Assembly (NCBI RefSeq): GCF_014621775.1
Contig: NZ_CP061204.1
Coordinates: 1,880,501-1,944,500, forward strand
Direction of reading: 5' to 3'
Origin: Stenotrophomonas sp. 169
GTDB lineage: Bacteria > Pseudomonadota > Gammaproteobacteria > Xanthomonadales > Xanthomonadaceae
DNA length: 64,000 nucleotides
Below are positions 1 to 9,379 of this stretch, one piece after another (within the stretch, counting starts at the first letter, position 1; each line of letters begins with the position of its first letter). The translations under genes were made by a program, and so were the position numbers. Below the pieces are notes generated by a model. It was not told where the DNA came from. It made no database searches and was given only the letters and a program-made list of their open reading frames with translations.

Positions 1-229
1 CTGATGTCGCGGCGACGCCGAAGAGGCTGCAGGCGCAGAGCACCGCCGGCCGTTCCGACGCTGGATCGCCACAGTGGCGCGTCGACCCTGCCACTTCGCC
101 GGGCCATCCATAGCCGTGCACGTGACCAATTTCGTTACCCGCCTTCGCCTGCAGCCAATAATGCAAACCCGCCTGTGCAACGCATCTGTAAAATCGTGTT
201 TACCTTTCGATGGTGATTGAGGTCAGCTC

Positions 230-679
230 TTGTCAGTTCGCGCGCTCGCTCCACACGATTTCGAAGATGCCAGTGCAATCTGCATAGCGGCATTCGCACA
301 GTCGGTTGCTCCTACGGTTACCGCTCAGGGTGTGGCGACATTCGGCACGATCGCAGCCGCGTCATCCTTCGCCAAGCGTTTCGCAGGCGACAACAACATG
401 TTCGTGTTCGAAGAGGCTGGGCGCGTAGTCGGTGTGATTGAGCTCAAGGAAGGCCGGCACATTTCCATGCTGTTCGTCGACCCGAACGCCCAGGGACGCG
501 GCATTGGGCGACAACTGGTTGAAGCGGCCTTGGCGCAGGCTCGGGCCGATTTGATCACCGTCAGCGCGTCGCTGCCCTCGGTGCCGGCATACACGCGGTA
601 TGGATTCGCCTTGGCCGGTCCGGTGGCTGAAGCTGCTGGGCTTATCTATCAGCCCATGAATCGCGCCCTGGCTGCCTGA
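230..679 (+). CDS. GNAT family N-acetyltransferase
   Basis: The 149-aa product has the GNAT fold signature. A beta strand ending in SMLFVDPNAQGRGIGRQLVEA (residues about 79-99) carries the Q/RxxGxG/A acetyl-CoA pyrophosphate loop (QGRGIG). A C-terminal segment with AYTRYGF is typical of the last strands of the fold. It should transfer an acetyl group from acetyl-CoA to an amine of an unknown substrate in the cytoplasm. The start is a TTG preceded by GAGG about 8 bases upstream; no in-frame ATG precedes the conserved N-terminus (SVRALAPHDFE). It stands alone. The family is clear; the substrate cannot be told. Confidence 0.85.
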   Translation: MSVRALAPHDFEDASAICIAAFAQSVAPTVTAQGVATFGTIAAASSFAKRFAGDNNMFVFEEAGRVVGVIELKEGRHISMLFVDPNAQGRGIGRQLVEAALAQARADLITVSASLPSVPAYTRYGFALAGPVAEAAGLIYQPMNRALAA

Positions 680-781
680 GTGGCGTCCAGAAAATGATCG
701 GCCAGGCGTGGGCAACGTCGGTCAGGCCGAGCTTGGCAGGGCGCAACGCCGGGCCTGGACGAAGCGACCGCACACAGCCGC

Positions 782-1027
782 TCACGCTCTGGCGGCGTCA
801 GGGCGGGCAGACGACAAGCCCGCATTGGGGAGCGCTTGCCGATTGCTGCACTGCTCGCATTGCATTACCAAGCCCCCGGTCAGGTGGTGGATTGCCCCGT
901 CGGTGATGGTGGTAACGTGGCCACACCGTAGGCAACGGGCCGTGATGGAATCGACCACCTCGTCTTCAGCCTCGGGAATACGGACCATTTCGAATCTCAG
1001 GATCTCGAATGCGCCGGTGTTCGTCAT
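782..1027 (-). CDS. Small zinc-ribbon hypothetical protein
   Basis: About 81 aa from an internal ATG (MTNTGAFEILRFEMVRIPEAE); a longer reading frame reaches 1087 but its extra 20 residues look non-coding. Two CxxC pairs (ARCLRCGH and MQCEQCSN) about 25 residues apart suggest one structural zinc site, as in zinc-ribbon proteins. I do not recognise the family. It lies between the GNAT gene and the BLUF gene on the opposite strand. The knuckle pattern supports a real gene, but the start is uncertain. Confidence 0.55.
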   Translation of the reverse strand: MTNTGAFEILRFEMVRIPEAEDEVVDSITARCLRCGHVTTITDGAIHHLTGGLVMQCEQCSNRQALPNAGLSSARPDAARA

Positions 1028-1152
1028 AGCTGATCCATGTTGTGACCTGCACTGAACGTACGCTCGCGCATGTGAAGTTGACCTCACCCTTTCGTGGGCC
1101 TAGCACCATGGGCTCTTGAGGGCATGAGCACGCTGCTTTCATATTTCCCAAA

Positions 1153-1620
1153 GTGGGCGCAATGCCAATTCGAGCAATTGCTTACACCAGCAGTGCAAGT
1201 CCGGGGCTTTCTCTGGCGTCAGTCCAAGATTTCGTCCGAAAAGCCGCTGCGTTCAATATGCAGGCCGGCGTGACGGGTGTGCTGTTATCCGACGGCGAAC
1301 GGTTCTTCCAATACATCGAAGGGCCGGAGGATGGGTTGTCTGTGGCCTTCGCCCGTGTGATCCATTCTGAGGCCCACACCGACATCATTGAGCTGGGCCG
1401 CGCGCGGACAGGTGGACGCCACTTTCCTTACTGGTCTATGCGAGTGCTGTCCACGGATGAGCGGGACATCAGCAAGCTTGTAGCCAGTGCATGGGACAGT
1501 TTTGCTCTCCGTCCGGTTCGCGAGGAGCAGACCTTGCCTACCGGTGTGGAGGAGCTGTCTCAGATTGTGCTCCCGCACGTGATGGGCGGCCTTTCGATCT
1601 CTGTCCCAAGCCAACCGTAG
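1153..1620 (+). CDS. BLUF-domain blue-light photoreceptor
   Basis: 155 aa, essentially one BLUF domain (residues about 5-100) with a short helical tail and no output enzyme. Visible BLUF landmarks are the flavin-contacting Tyr in RAIAYTSSAS, the Asn in AAFNMQAGVTGVLL, the Gln in RFFQYIEGP, and the Trp/Met pair in FPYWSMRV. These match the Tyr-Gln-Trp/Met hydrogen-bond network that rearranges on blue-light absorption by FAD. Short BLUF proteins usually act by binding a partner. The frame opens with GTG at 1153; an ATG at 1162 (MPIRAIAY) is an equally good start. It stands alone, so its partner is not evident. Confidence 0.88.
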   Translation: MGAMPIRAIAYTSSASPGLSLASVQDFVRKAAAFNMQAGVTGVLLSDGERFFQYIEGPEDGLSVAFARVIHSEAHTDIIELGRARTGGRHFPYWSMRVLSTDERDISKLVASAWDSFALRPVREEQTLPTGVEELSQIVLPHVMGGLSISVPSQP

Positions 1621-1652
1621 GCGATGCACTGCTTGTGCGTGCAAGGCCGACT

Positions 1653-2058
1653 ATTTGAGCGATGCCTGCCATCACTATCAGGTAACGGTCTGCCAGGAAG
1701 ACGCGGTCATCGCCGACTTTTTTGTCAGGATGACTAGTGCTTACCGTGACTGGGGGTTAGGGCTGTTTTCTTGCATCTGCGGAACGTGAAAGGGTTTGCC
1801 TGGAATCACGAGCATGTGTATCGCATCTACTGCGAGCTGGAACTGAATCTCCGGATCAAGCCACGCAAGCGCATCATCCGAGAGACCCCGGAGCCGCTGG
1901 CGGTACCGGAGGCGGCCAACCAGACCTGGTCGCTGGATTTCCTGCATCCGCTCGCCGATGGGCGAAGCTTTCGGCTTCTGAATGTGCTGGACAGATTTCA
2001 ACTGGCACGCACTGTCGATGGAGGTCGATATCTGACTGAATGCAGCGAGGCCCGATAG
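1653..2058 (+). pseudogene. IS3-family transposase (OrfB) fossil with frameshifts
   Basis: Translated pieces match the first part of an IS3-type OrfB transposase (IS407/ISXac group): WNHEHVYRIYCELELNLRIK, then PEPLAVPEAANQTWSLDF and RSFRLLNVLD, which leads into the DDE catalytic core. The piece before about 1765 (RMTSAYRDWGLGL) is in a different frame, so a frameshift lies there. After about 1990 the homologous frame changes again (DFNWHALSMEVDI then stop). The rest of the catalytic domain and the IS ends are missing. It is an immobile remnant at the edge of the defence pair to its right. Confidence 0.75.
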
Positions 2059-2069
2059 CTCTTCAATCT

Positions 2070-2819
2070 TCAGGAAAACTTGCAGTCTAGGTACTGAAAC
2101 ACGGACCGGGCGGCGTTGATCGCGAGCATGGCCTCATCTTTGTCCAGCAGAGCGTCGTTGGCATGAGCCAAACTGCCGTGGTTGCGAACTGGATTGAGGC
2201 AGTCAATAACATTGCTCAACGACCTCAATACATTGTTCATTGTTTCCGATTGGCTTCCCAAGTCGCGCAGGCTCGGGTGCTCTGTTCGAAGAAGCTTGAA
2301 TAAGTTGGTGATTGTTGCGTTTGGCGGTGTTTCAAGGCCTTGCGTGTGACAAACAGCTTTTAGGTAGGCATGAAGCGCCGTGTGGACGCGATCAACCGCG
2401 TGCGTTGGGCCCGCGCTTTGGATCAGCGTATTGGCGTCGGCAAGTGCGCGCTTCAAGATATCGCTCGTGATGACGGGGTTGCTTGCCTGCACTGAAAGCC
2501 CATCGGCGCATCGCTTAGCCAGCGCTAAAAGTTTTTGATAGGCCTGTGGCGTCCGAAAGTGTTCCCCTCCATGCGGATACTTTTCGGCAATGCCTCGAAG
2601 AATGGCTGCTTGTTGGTATCCTTCAACGCCATTTAGGATGGCCAGAAATCGCTCGCGCGTTGTGTTGCCGCCGAAGGCATCGAGATCCAGGTCCAGGTCG
2701 CAGAAAGCTGAATAAAACTCCCGGTGGGTACGGTAGGAGAAGTCGCCCAAGTAGCCACCCTCCACGCCGACGTAGTGGTGGACTACCCAATGAATCTCAC
2801 TGCTTCGCAACTCGCCCAC
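2070..2819 (-). CDS. Abortive-infection family protein with C-terminal Abi_C domain
   Basis: 249 aa. The C-terminal half (about 130-245) resembles the Abi_C domain (PF14355): a helical region with LSNVIDCLNPVRNHGSLAHAND followed by DEAMLAINAARSVFQYL. The RN-HG-HA/G pattern and the Ala-rich final helix are characteristic. The N-terminal half (hydrophilic, with DLDLDLDAFGG) is not recognised. It is transcribed divergently from the large helicase-nuclease gene, sharing a 117-bp intergenic region. Abi_C proteins are often found in phage-defence islands; a role in abortive infection or in signalling for the neighbouring helicase is inference. Start ATG at 2819 gives a plausible -10 box 43 bases upstream. 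Confidence 0.7.
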   Translation of the reverse strand: MGELRSSEIHWVVHHYVGVEGGYLGDFSYRTHREFYSAFCDLDLDLDAFGGNTTRERFLAILNGVEGYQQAAILRGIAEKYPHGGEHFRTPQAYQKLLALAKRCADGLSVQASNPVITSDILKRALADANTLIQSAGPTHAVDRVHTALHAYLKAVCHTQGLETPPNATITNLFKLLRTEHPSLRDLGSQSETMNNVLRSLSNVIDCLNPVRNHGSLAHANDALLDKDEAMLAINAARSVFQYLDCKFS

Positions 2820-2862
2820 AGATCACCCCTTAATCGGCTGGAACACTCGTCGCATTAAGAGC

Positions 2863-2868
2863 ATTATA
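2863..2868 (-). promoter_or_regulatory. Candidate -10 box for the Abi_C gene
   Basis: On the minus strand this is a perfect TATAAT located 43 bases before the ATG at 2819. At a 17-base spacer the upstream hexamer is TTCGCT, a poor -35. The site lies in the short divergent region shared with the helicase gene, so one regulator could affect both. Confidence 0.4.
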
Positions 2869-2936
2869 GGCAGACGCTTTGGGGCAGCGAAGGGGCGTTC
2901 GACGCCCGGCTTGGCCCCGTAATCAGGGAAAAGTCA

Positions 2937-5900
2937 ATGGATCAGACGGCGCTGGCACAGGCAGGTGAAGAGTCCTCCTCCCTACGGGGGGCTGGTGGCC
3001 TTAATGACAAGATCGAAAGGGCCCGCTTGGAGCTTTTGGATCTGTCGACGCGAAATCGACTCCTTCACACGCCCCGAGGCGGACGCGCGAAGACCATCGA
3101 GGTTGCCCATGAGCTGGCCAAGGCGATGTATCAGACCTTGGTCATCGACGGTAAACGCTTCACCTTCGTAGCAGGCAAAGAAGATCCAAAGCGGGGCAGC
3201 GCGATGCCTGGCATGGATGAAGATGACACGGAAGTTTTCCTGGATGAAGCGCCGGAAGACCCGGATCTGATCGCGCAACCAGACTTTGAGCTAGATGAGA
3301 GCGGGCGCGTCAAGACGCATTGGGATGCGCATCTCACAACGCGCCTAACGCCCACGGGTCTGCAAAAGCGTTTATTGGATCTCTACATGGACGCGCGGAC
3401 GCTCCAAGAAGAGCAGGGCGTCAATGTTCTTTACTTGGCGGTCGGCTACTTGCGCTGGCGCGCTACCTCCACGCCGCAAACTGACCGCTTTGCGCCTTTG
3501 GTGTTGATCCCCGTTCAATTAGAGCGCAGCACAGCAGGCGAGAAGTTCCACCTTAAATGGACCGGCGACGACATCCAAGCGAACTTGTCATTGCAGCTTT
3601 TTCTGCAGCGCGAGTTTGGTCTTCGTTTGCCGGGCATTGAGGAGTTCGAAACACTCGATATAGATGCCTACTTGGCTTCGGTTGAAGTGATGCTGGAAGG
3701 GAAAGAAAGCTGGGGCGTGCTTCGCGATGACGCCATCCTTGGGCTTTTCTCTTTCGCCAAGTTCATGATGTATCGAGACCTGGACCCCCAAGGCTGGGTG
3801 GCGCTTGGCGGTATGGAGTCCATCCCGACGCTTCGCGGCGTCGTTCAGGACGGCTTTCCAGGTGCGAGTCTGACGGATGAAGCGAGCAATCTGGATTTCA
3901 TCATCCCTCCCGAGAAGATGCGTCATGTCGTTGATTGCGATTCGTCGCAAGCCTTGGTGGTGCACGATGTGCTCAAAGGCAACAATATTTTGGTGCAAGG
4001 GCCGCCTGGAACGGGTAAGTCTCAGACCATCGCGAACATCATCTCTGGCGCTGTGGCTGAGGGTAAGCGCGTGCTGTTCGTGGCCGAAAAGATGGCCGCG
4101 CTTGAAGTTGTCAAACGGCGGCTGGACCATGTCGGTGTGGGCGTGGCGTGTTTGGAGCTTCACAGCAACAAGGCCAACAAGCGTTCTCTTCTGGAAGAAC
4201 TTCGGCAGACGCTGAGCCTAGGTGAACCGAAGCGAACCAGCACGGCGCCCATAATCGAGCAGCTCACTGAGAGACGCGACACGCTCAACGCCCATGTCGC
4301 GCGAGTCCACGAAGCTCATCAGCCGTCTGGACTGACGGCCTACCAAGTCTTCGGACACATGGTGCGCCTGCGTCGATTGGGCTACACGACCCAAAGCCTG
4401 CCTCTCGCAGAACCGACCTCTTGGGCGTCCCATCAAAAAGAGGAGCGGGAATCGCTCCTACGCGAACTTATCGAGCGAATTGAGGTAATCGGCGTTCCAG
4501 ATCAGCACGCTTGGAGCGGCGTTCAGAACGACGGCCTCTTGCCGAGTGAACGCGATCGGTTGCTCATTTTGGTCGCGGAAGTGAGCGAGCGATTGAACGA
4601 TTGGGAGGCATCTACCACCGAGCTTCACAGTGCGCTGGATCTTGCCCCTCCGGTTCGGTTTGATGACGCCGGCCTTGCTGTTCAACGCGTTAAGGCTCTG
4701 CTCGAAGCGCCAAAACTTGGTTCCAATGCGCTTCAGAGCAAGGTTTGGGATGAAGCTGGTCGTGCTTCGAAAGTCATCGATGCGCTGGAAAACGTTCAGA
4801 AAGCGAGGGCGTCTGTCGAGGGACGGATCAAGGTAGAGGCGGTAGAGCAAGACTGGGACGCTACCAGGGCCGCTTTGAGTGCTTTGCCAGACAGTTTCGT
4901 TTTGGGGAAAGAGCTTGCAACGCTAGGTGCTGCACACAGTGCCTTGGCCCGGATCCTGCCTGACCTCACTCGGTTGACGCAGCTTCTGGCCGAGAGGGCG
5001 CCACTTACGCTGGATCTGGCCCTTCGACTGGTTGCCATTGCTGAGCGTGCGACGAGCATTCCGGAACTCGACCGCGATGCGTTGGTAGCTCACATTTGGG
5101 ACCGAGGCGTTGATGCAGTCGAAGATATCGTGGTCGCCGTTGAAACGGTCCAGCGGGCCAAATCAAACTTGTCCACGGTCTTCCGAGACGCAGCTTGGAG
5201 CAAAGACAGCGCGGAGCTTGAAGAGGCACGTGGGCAGCTGGCCATGCGCGGCACGAGCCTGTTCCGCTTCCTGCGTGGAGATTGGCGTCGCGCCAATCAG
5301 ACAGTCCGCACACTGCTTTCTGATCCCAAGCTGCCGGCTCTGGACATGCTTGGGTCGCTCGATATGCTCTTGGATGCCAAGAGCGCTCAGAAAAGAATTG
5401 TTGAACACGACACCCAAGGACGAGAGGCATTTGGCTCGAACTGGCAGGGTGAGCGTTCGAATCCATCGTTCCTCCGAGGAGTCGTGGCTTGGATGCGTAC
5501 GCTTCGTCCCTTGGGAAGCGGAGTGCGCGAGCGTTTGGCCGAGATCGGTGATCGGGTGCTGGCAACCGAAATCGCCAAGCGTGTGAAGCCATTCTTGGAA
5601 GAACTCAGTCGCAATCTTTCGCCCGTGCACGAAGCGCTGCTTGCAGCTGAGCGTAATCCTTGGGGCGAGGAGACGGTCTTAAAGCGTGTCGCGCTCTCTG
5701 ATCTCACGGATAAATCTGCTCTGTGGTTCGCCGCATTTGAACAGGCAGCATTCTTGCGCGGGTCAGAGGATCTACCGGTTGAGCAGGCGCTTGCCGTGAT
5801 TGGGGAGATCCAGCAGGCACAAGCAGCACATGCTGCTTATGAGGCCATGGCAGAGGATGGAGGCGTTGCGTTCGGCTCGTTCTGGCTTGCACTTGAAGGT

Positions 5901-8537
5901 AAGCCGGAGGAGCTTCGCAAAATTGTGTCTTGGATTGAGCAGAATCCTGAGCTTCGCTCATTGGCAGCACGCATCAGTGAGCCTCAGCTGCTGTTGGGCC
6001 AATCCGAGCGCGCCTCGTCGTCGGCAGGCGCCCTGGCAGGGGAAGTCACAGATCTTCTGGTTGGCCTGCAGTTTGAAGGTAGCGACGAGATCACGCGCAA
6101 TCCGAGCCACGCTCCTTTGGTAACGCTCAAAGCACAGCTGGCAAGCTGGCAAGCTGACCCCGAGGGCCTTAGGACTTGGGTGGCGTATCTGGCCATCGCC
6201 AACGAAGCCAAGCGCAAAGGACTCGGCGCGGTGGTGGATGCGCTTGCTGAGGGCAACCTCGCCGTTGCTGATGCTTTGGGCGTGTTTGAGCTGTCTTACT
6301 ACGAGGCGGTGCTTCAAGCACTGGTGCAGCGCGATCGGGCCCTTGCAAGCTTTGACGGGCAGCGGCAATCGCAAGTGGTGGCAAGCTTCGCAAGCCTCGA
6401 CCAAGAGCGCATGCAGCTCGCTCGCTACGAGGTCGTCAAAGCGCATCACAGCAAGATCCCGCGTCAAGGTGGCGCGACTGGGCCGACCGCCGTCTTGATT
6501 GGCGAGATGGCGAGAAAGAAGGGGCATCTGCCGATCCGCCAACTGATGCAACGGTGTGCCCCCGCGATCCAGGCGCTCAAACCCGTCTTCATGATGAGCC
6601 CGCTTTCGGTGGCGCAATTCTTGCCGGCAGGGGCGTTGGACTTTGACATGCTGGTCATCGACGAAGCGAGTCAGGTGCAGCCCATTGATGCGCTCGGTGC
6701 TATTGCACGCGCCAAGCAGTTGGTGATCGTCGGTGACGAGCGACAACTGCCGCCAACGCGCTTCTTTTCTAAGGCTCTTGGCGATGGCGGTGACCGGGAT
6801 GACGACGAAGGTGGGGCGCAGGCGTCGGATGTTGAGAGCATCTTGGGACTTTGCCGTGCGCGAGGCTTGCCCGAGCGCATGCTTCGTTGGCACTACCGGA
6901 GCCGTCATCAGTCCCTGATCGCCGTTTCCAATCAGCAGTTCTATGAAGGCAAGCTCTTCATTGTTCCCAGTCCGTACACCAGCGAGGCGGGTGTTGGTTT
7001 GCGACTGAATCATCTGCCAGAGGCCATCTACGACCGGGGCAACACGCGCACCAATCCGAGAGAGGCCAAGGCCGTAGCGCTCGCGGTGCTGGCGCATGCC
7101 CAGAACACACCGCAGCTCACGCTTGGTGTGGCGACCTTCTCCACGGCACAGCGCCGTGCCATTCTCGACGAGCTGGAATTGCTCCGCCGCCAGCATCCGG
7201 AAACAGAAGGATTCTTCGCGGACCATCCGGCAGAGCCCTTCTTCGTGAAGAGCTTGGAGAACATCCAAGGTGACGAGCGCGATGTCATCTATATCTCGAT
7301 CGGCTATGGCCGTGACGCTCAGCGTCACATGACGATGAATTTTGGCCCTGTGAGCAGCGACGGCGGCGAGCGCCGCTTGAACGTGCTCATCAGCCGCGCC
7401 AAGTCGCGCTGCGAAATATTTACCTCTATCACCGATGAGGATATCGACACCGATCGAGCCAAGGGCAAGGGTACCTTTGCCTTGAAGCTCTTTCTGAACT
7501 ACGCCAGGACTGGTCGTCTTACGCTCACCGCGGAGGAGCGCGACGCCAAGCAAAGCGTGTTCGAGCAAGAGGTCGCCCAAGCTCTTCGCGCGCGGGGCTA
7601 CGATCTTCACACCGATGTGGGCCTGGCTGGCTTCTTCATCGATATCGCGGTTGCCAATCCGGACGAGCCTGGGCGCTACATTTTAGCGATCGAGTGCGAC
7701 GGACAATCGTATCGAGACGCAAGAAGTGCGCGTGATCGTGATCGCTTGCGTGAGAGTGTGCTCCGTGACAAGGGCTGGCAGGTTTACCGCGTTTGGAGTT
7801 CGGACTGGTTCCATCGTCCGGAGGCCGAGCTTGAAAGGCTTGTTGCGGCCATTGAACGCGTGAAGTCCGAGGCAGGCGCCCTCGAGTCCAAGACTAAGGG
7901 TTCGCACCGTGCGGTGCCTGTTGAGATCCTGACCGTTGATCGCGGTGAAGTAGCCGAGATGGGGCTCATCGAGGCGCAAAGTCCGCTTGACACTGAGCAT
8001 TACATCGAGGCTTCCTTTGCCGTGCCAAGCAATCAGTTCGAATTGCATCTGGTTCCAACAGGGCAACTCGCGACCATTGTGCGGCAGATTGTTGAGGTGG
8101 AAAGCCCCATTCATCGCAGCGAGGTAGTCACGCGCGTCCGAATGCTTTGGGGCTTACAGCGTGCTGGCTCGCGCATTCAACAGGCGGTTGAAGAGGCAAT
8201 TAGGTCGGTAGTGTCGCTGGGTTGGGTGCAGATAATCGACAAGGACTTCTTGGCCGTTCCGGGGAAAGAGGTCCGCGTCCGGGACCGCTCGATGGTCGAG
8301 TCATTAACGCTGCGCCGCCCGGAATTCCTGCCCCCTTCCGAAATCGACTCTGCTCTGATCAAGGTCGTGCGGGATAATTTGGGCGCGAAGGCTGAGGAGT
8401 TGGTAACGATGGTCTCGCGGCAGCTGGGCTACAAGAGCACAAGTCCACAACTTCGGCGGGTAATTCTTGATCGCTGTGAGGCCCTCGTCGGTGCGGGGCG
8501 ACTGGTTTCGAAGGGTGATCTTTTAGTGGTGCCCTGA
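2937..8537 (+). CDS. Hhe-like defence protein: DUF4011 - SF1 helicase - endonuclease - DUF3320
   Basis: 1866 aa. N-terminal DUF4011-type region (about 25-330; note DLSTRNRLLHTPR). SF1/Dna2-like helicase with Walker A GPPGTGKS at 355-362, a long coiled or helical insertion (about 430-1150), Walker B VIDEASQ with D1242/E1243, and a C-terminal helicase motif around NVLISRAKSR. An endonuclease fold of the Vsr/DUF559 (MTES_1575) type follows at about 1540-1640, with D1569 in FFIDIAV and E1586-C-D1588 in IECDGQSY, then a tryptophan-containing WQVYRVWSSDW. The last about 180 residues match DUF3320. This order is that of the Hhe (DUF4011-helicase-Vsr) anti-phage proteins. All key residues are present, so it looks intact. 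Substrate and trigger are unknown. Confidence 0.88.
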   Translation: MDQTALAQAGEESSSLRGAGGLNDKIERARLELLDLSTRNRLLHTPRGGRAKTIEVAHELAKAMYQTLVIDGKRFTFVAGKEDPKRGSAMPGMDEDDTEVFLDEAPEDPDLIAQPDFELDESGRVKTHWDAHLTTRLTPTGLQKRLLDLYMDARTLQEEQGVNVLYLAVGYLRWRATSTPQTDRFAPLVLIPVQLERSTAGEKFHLKWTGDDIQANLSLQLFLQREFGLRLPGIEEFETLDIDAYLASVEVMLEGKESWGVLRDDAILGLFSFAKFMMYRDLDPQGWVALGGMESIPTLRGVVQDGFPGASLTDEASNLDFIIPPEKMRHVVDCDSSQALVVHDVLKGNNILVQGPPGTGKSQTIANIISGAVAEGKRVLFVAEKMAALEVVKRRLDHVGVGVACLELHSNKANKRSLLEELRQTLSLGEPKRTSTAPIIEQLTERRDTLNAHVARVHEAHQPSGLTAYQVFGHMVRLRRLGYTTQSLPLAEPTSWASHQKEERESLLRELIERIEVIGVPDQHAWSGVQNDGLLPSERDRLLILVAEVSERLNDWEASTTELHSALDLAPPVRFDDAGLAVQRVKALLEAPKLGSNALQSKVWDEAGRASKVIDALENVQKARASVEGRIKVEAVEQDWDATRAALSALPDSFVLGKELATLGAAHSALARILPDLTRLTQLLAERAPLTLDLALRLVAIAERATSIPELDRDALVAHIWDRGVDAVEDIVVAVETVQRAKSNLSTVFRDAAWSKDSAELEEARGQLAMRGTSLFRFLRGDWRRANQTVRTLLSDPKLPALDMLGSLDMLLDAKSAQKRIVEHDTQGREAFGSNWQGERSNPSFLRGVVAWMRTLRPLGSGVRERLAEIGDRVLATEIAKRVKPFLEELSRNLSPVHEALLAAERNPWGEETVLKRVALSDLTDKSALWFAAFEQAAFLRGSEDLPVEQALAVIGEIQQAQAAHAAYEAMAEDGGVAFGSFWLALEGKPEELRKIVSWIEQNPELRSLAARISEPQLLLGQSERASSSAGALAGEVTDLLVGLQFEGSDEITRNPSHAPLVTLKAQLASWQADPEGLRTWVAYLAIANEAKRKGLGAVVDALAEGNLAVADALGVFELSYYEAVLQALVQRDRALASFDGQRQSQVVASFASLDQERMQLARYEVVKAHHSKIPRQGGATGPTAVLIGEMARKKGHLPIRQLMQRCAPAIQALKPVFMMSPLSVAQFLPAGALDFDMLVIDEASQVQPIDALGAIARAKQLVIVGDERQLPPTRFFSKALGDGGDRDDDEGGAQASDVESILGLCRARGLPERMLRWHYRSRHQSLIAVSNQQFYEGKLFIVPSPYTSEAGVGLRLNHLPEAIYDRGNTRTNPREAKAVALAVLAHAQNTPQLTLGVATFSTAQRRAILDELELLRRQHPETEGFFADHPAEPFFVKSLENIQGDERDVIYISIGYGRDAQRHMTMNFGPVSSDGGERRLNVLISRAKSRCEIFTSITDEDIDTDRAKGKGTFALKLFLNYARTGRLTLTAEERDAKQSVFEQEVAQALRARGYDLHTDVGLAGFFIDIAVANPDEPGRYILAIECDGQSYRDARSARDRDRLRESVLRDKGWQVYRVWSSDWFHRPEAELERLVAAIERVKSEAGALESKTKGSHRAVPVEILTVDRGEVAEMGLIEAQSPLDTEHYIEASFAVPSNQFELHLVPTGQLATIVRQIVEVESPIHRSEVVTRVRMLWGLQRAGSRIQQAVEEAIRSVVSLGWVQIIDKDFLAVPGKEVRVRDRSMVESLTLRRPEFLPPSEIDSALIKVVRDNLGAKAEELVTMVSRQLGYKSTSPQLRRVILDRCEALVGAGRLVSKGDLLVVP

Positions 8538-8881
8538 TCGGCCGCTGGGGCATTTACCCTTAACGTTGATCCTGGGCGACTCTAAGGATGGTCTGAGCAG
8601 ATCAACCGCATTCGTGAACTCGCGCGCCGAGCGGGTTCTGCGCGCTATCTGAGCAGCAGATCTTGTTGTAAGCGGGGTTCGGAGGGTGCTGATCGGCACT
8701 TCCAAAGCCCCACTTCCATCGAAATCCACCGCAGCAGTCGGTTGCTGGATGCGCTTGCTTCACAAATCCAGCATTGCGGGTGATCTCCTCATACTTTGCC
8801 TAGCCTGCCGGCCAGCGGCCGGCACTACGGTCGGATTTCGTGCAGATTTATTCATGCCTTCCCTAGCGAGAGCCACGAAGC
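8538..8881. other. Intergenic region without a recognisable gene
   Basis: 344 bases between the helicase stop and the next gene. Short frames here have no recognisable domain or ribosome-binding site. The only structure I can see is the GTAG-headed palindrome at 8806-8828. Confidence 0.6.
8806..8828 (-). repeat. SMAG-type (GTAG-headed) REP palindrome
   Basis: On the minus strand the element reads GTAG, then T, then GCCGGCC-GCT-GGCCGGC, a perfect hairpin. GTAG followed directly by a short GC-rich hairpin is the form of the Stenotrophomonas SMAG repeats, which lie between genes in high copy number and are probably mobilised by RAYT/TnpA-REP transposases. Confidence 0.75.
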
Positions 8882-9244
8882 TCAATCCCTACGATGCAGG
8901 CGGCGACGCAGCGCGCCCGCTGCCGCCGCGATAGCCAGAGCAGGCACGGCCAGCACCAGCGTGTATACCAGTCCGGCCAGCAACAGTGGGCCAAAGCCCG
9001 AGGCCACGACTACCACCGGCACCTGCAGCACCATTAACAACAATCCCCATAGCCACGCGCGCCGTGGAAAACAGGCGCCTAGAACCGCCGCAATGACGAG
9101 TGCAATGGGATAGACGACAGTCCAGTACGTGGGCGCGTCCCAAGGCTCGCCCGCCGGAGTGCGCCAGGCCACCAGCACCCAGAAAACCACCCCGACTGTC
9201 AGTGTTACGACGCTCGCTGCAAGCAAATTATTTTCTTTCCGCAT
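8882..9244 (-). CDS. Small four-helix membrane protein, hypothetical
   Basis: 120 aa with about four hydrophobic helices: residues 8-26 (AASVVTLTVGVVFWVLV), 40-58, 64-82 (LWGLLLMVLQVPVVVVAS) and 85-108, ending in a basic tail RRRLHRRD. It should be an inner-membrane protein with cytoplasmic C-terminus. No catalytic motif is visible and I do not recognise the family. It is the first gene to the right of the defence pair and lies on the opposite strand, so it is not part of that unit. Start ATG MRKENN has a basic N-terminus in line with membrane insertion. Confidence 0.65.
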   Translation of the reverse strand: MRKENNLLAASVVTLTVGVVFWVLVAWRTPAGEPWDAPTYWTVVYPIALVIAAVLGACFPRRAWLWGLLLMVLQVPVVVVASGFGPLLLAGLVYTLVLAVPALAIAAAAGALRRRLHRRD

Positions 9245-9379
9245 TGTTGGTCTCCCGCACGAACACTCAGCATCTCACCTTCGCTATTGATGGTGTATGA
9301 CCAGCACCCGCATCAGGCACGCAGCAGCCCGGCACGTTAACTTGCTATCGCATTTCGCGCAGCTCCACTCAGACCTTCC

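Noticed and set aside
1-229. Short frames at the left edge on both strands
   Set aside because: Arg/Pro-rich translations with no domain or start signal. On the minus strand one frame has a hydrophobic run near the edge (VLCACSLFGVAATS) that could open a gene continuing leftwards, but there is too little sequence to support it.
5958-7610. 550-aa minus-strand frame inside the helicase gene
   Set aside because: It is the antisense shadow of the helicase core and has no domain; codon bias of the plus strand explains it.
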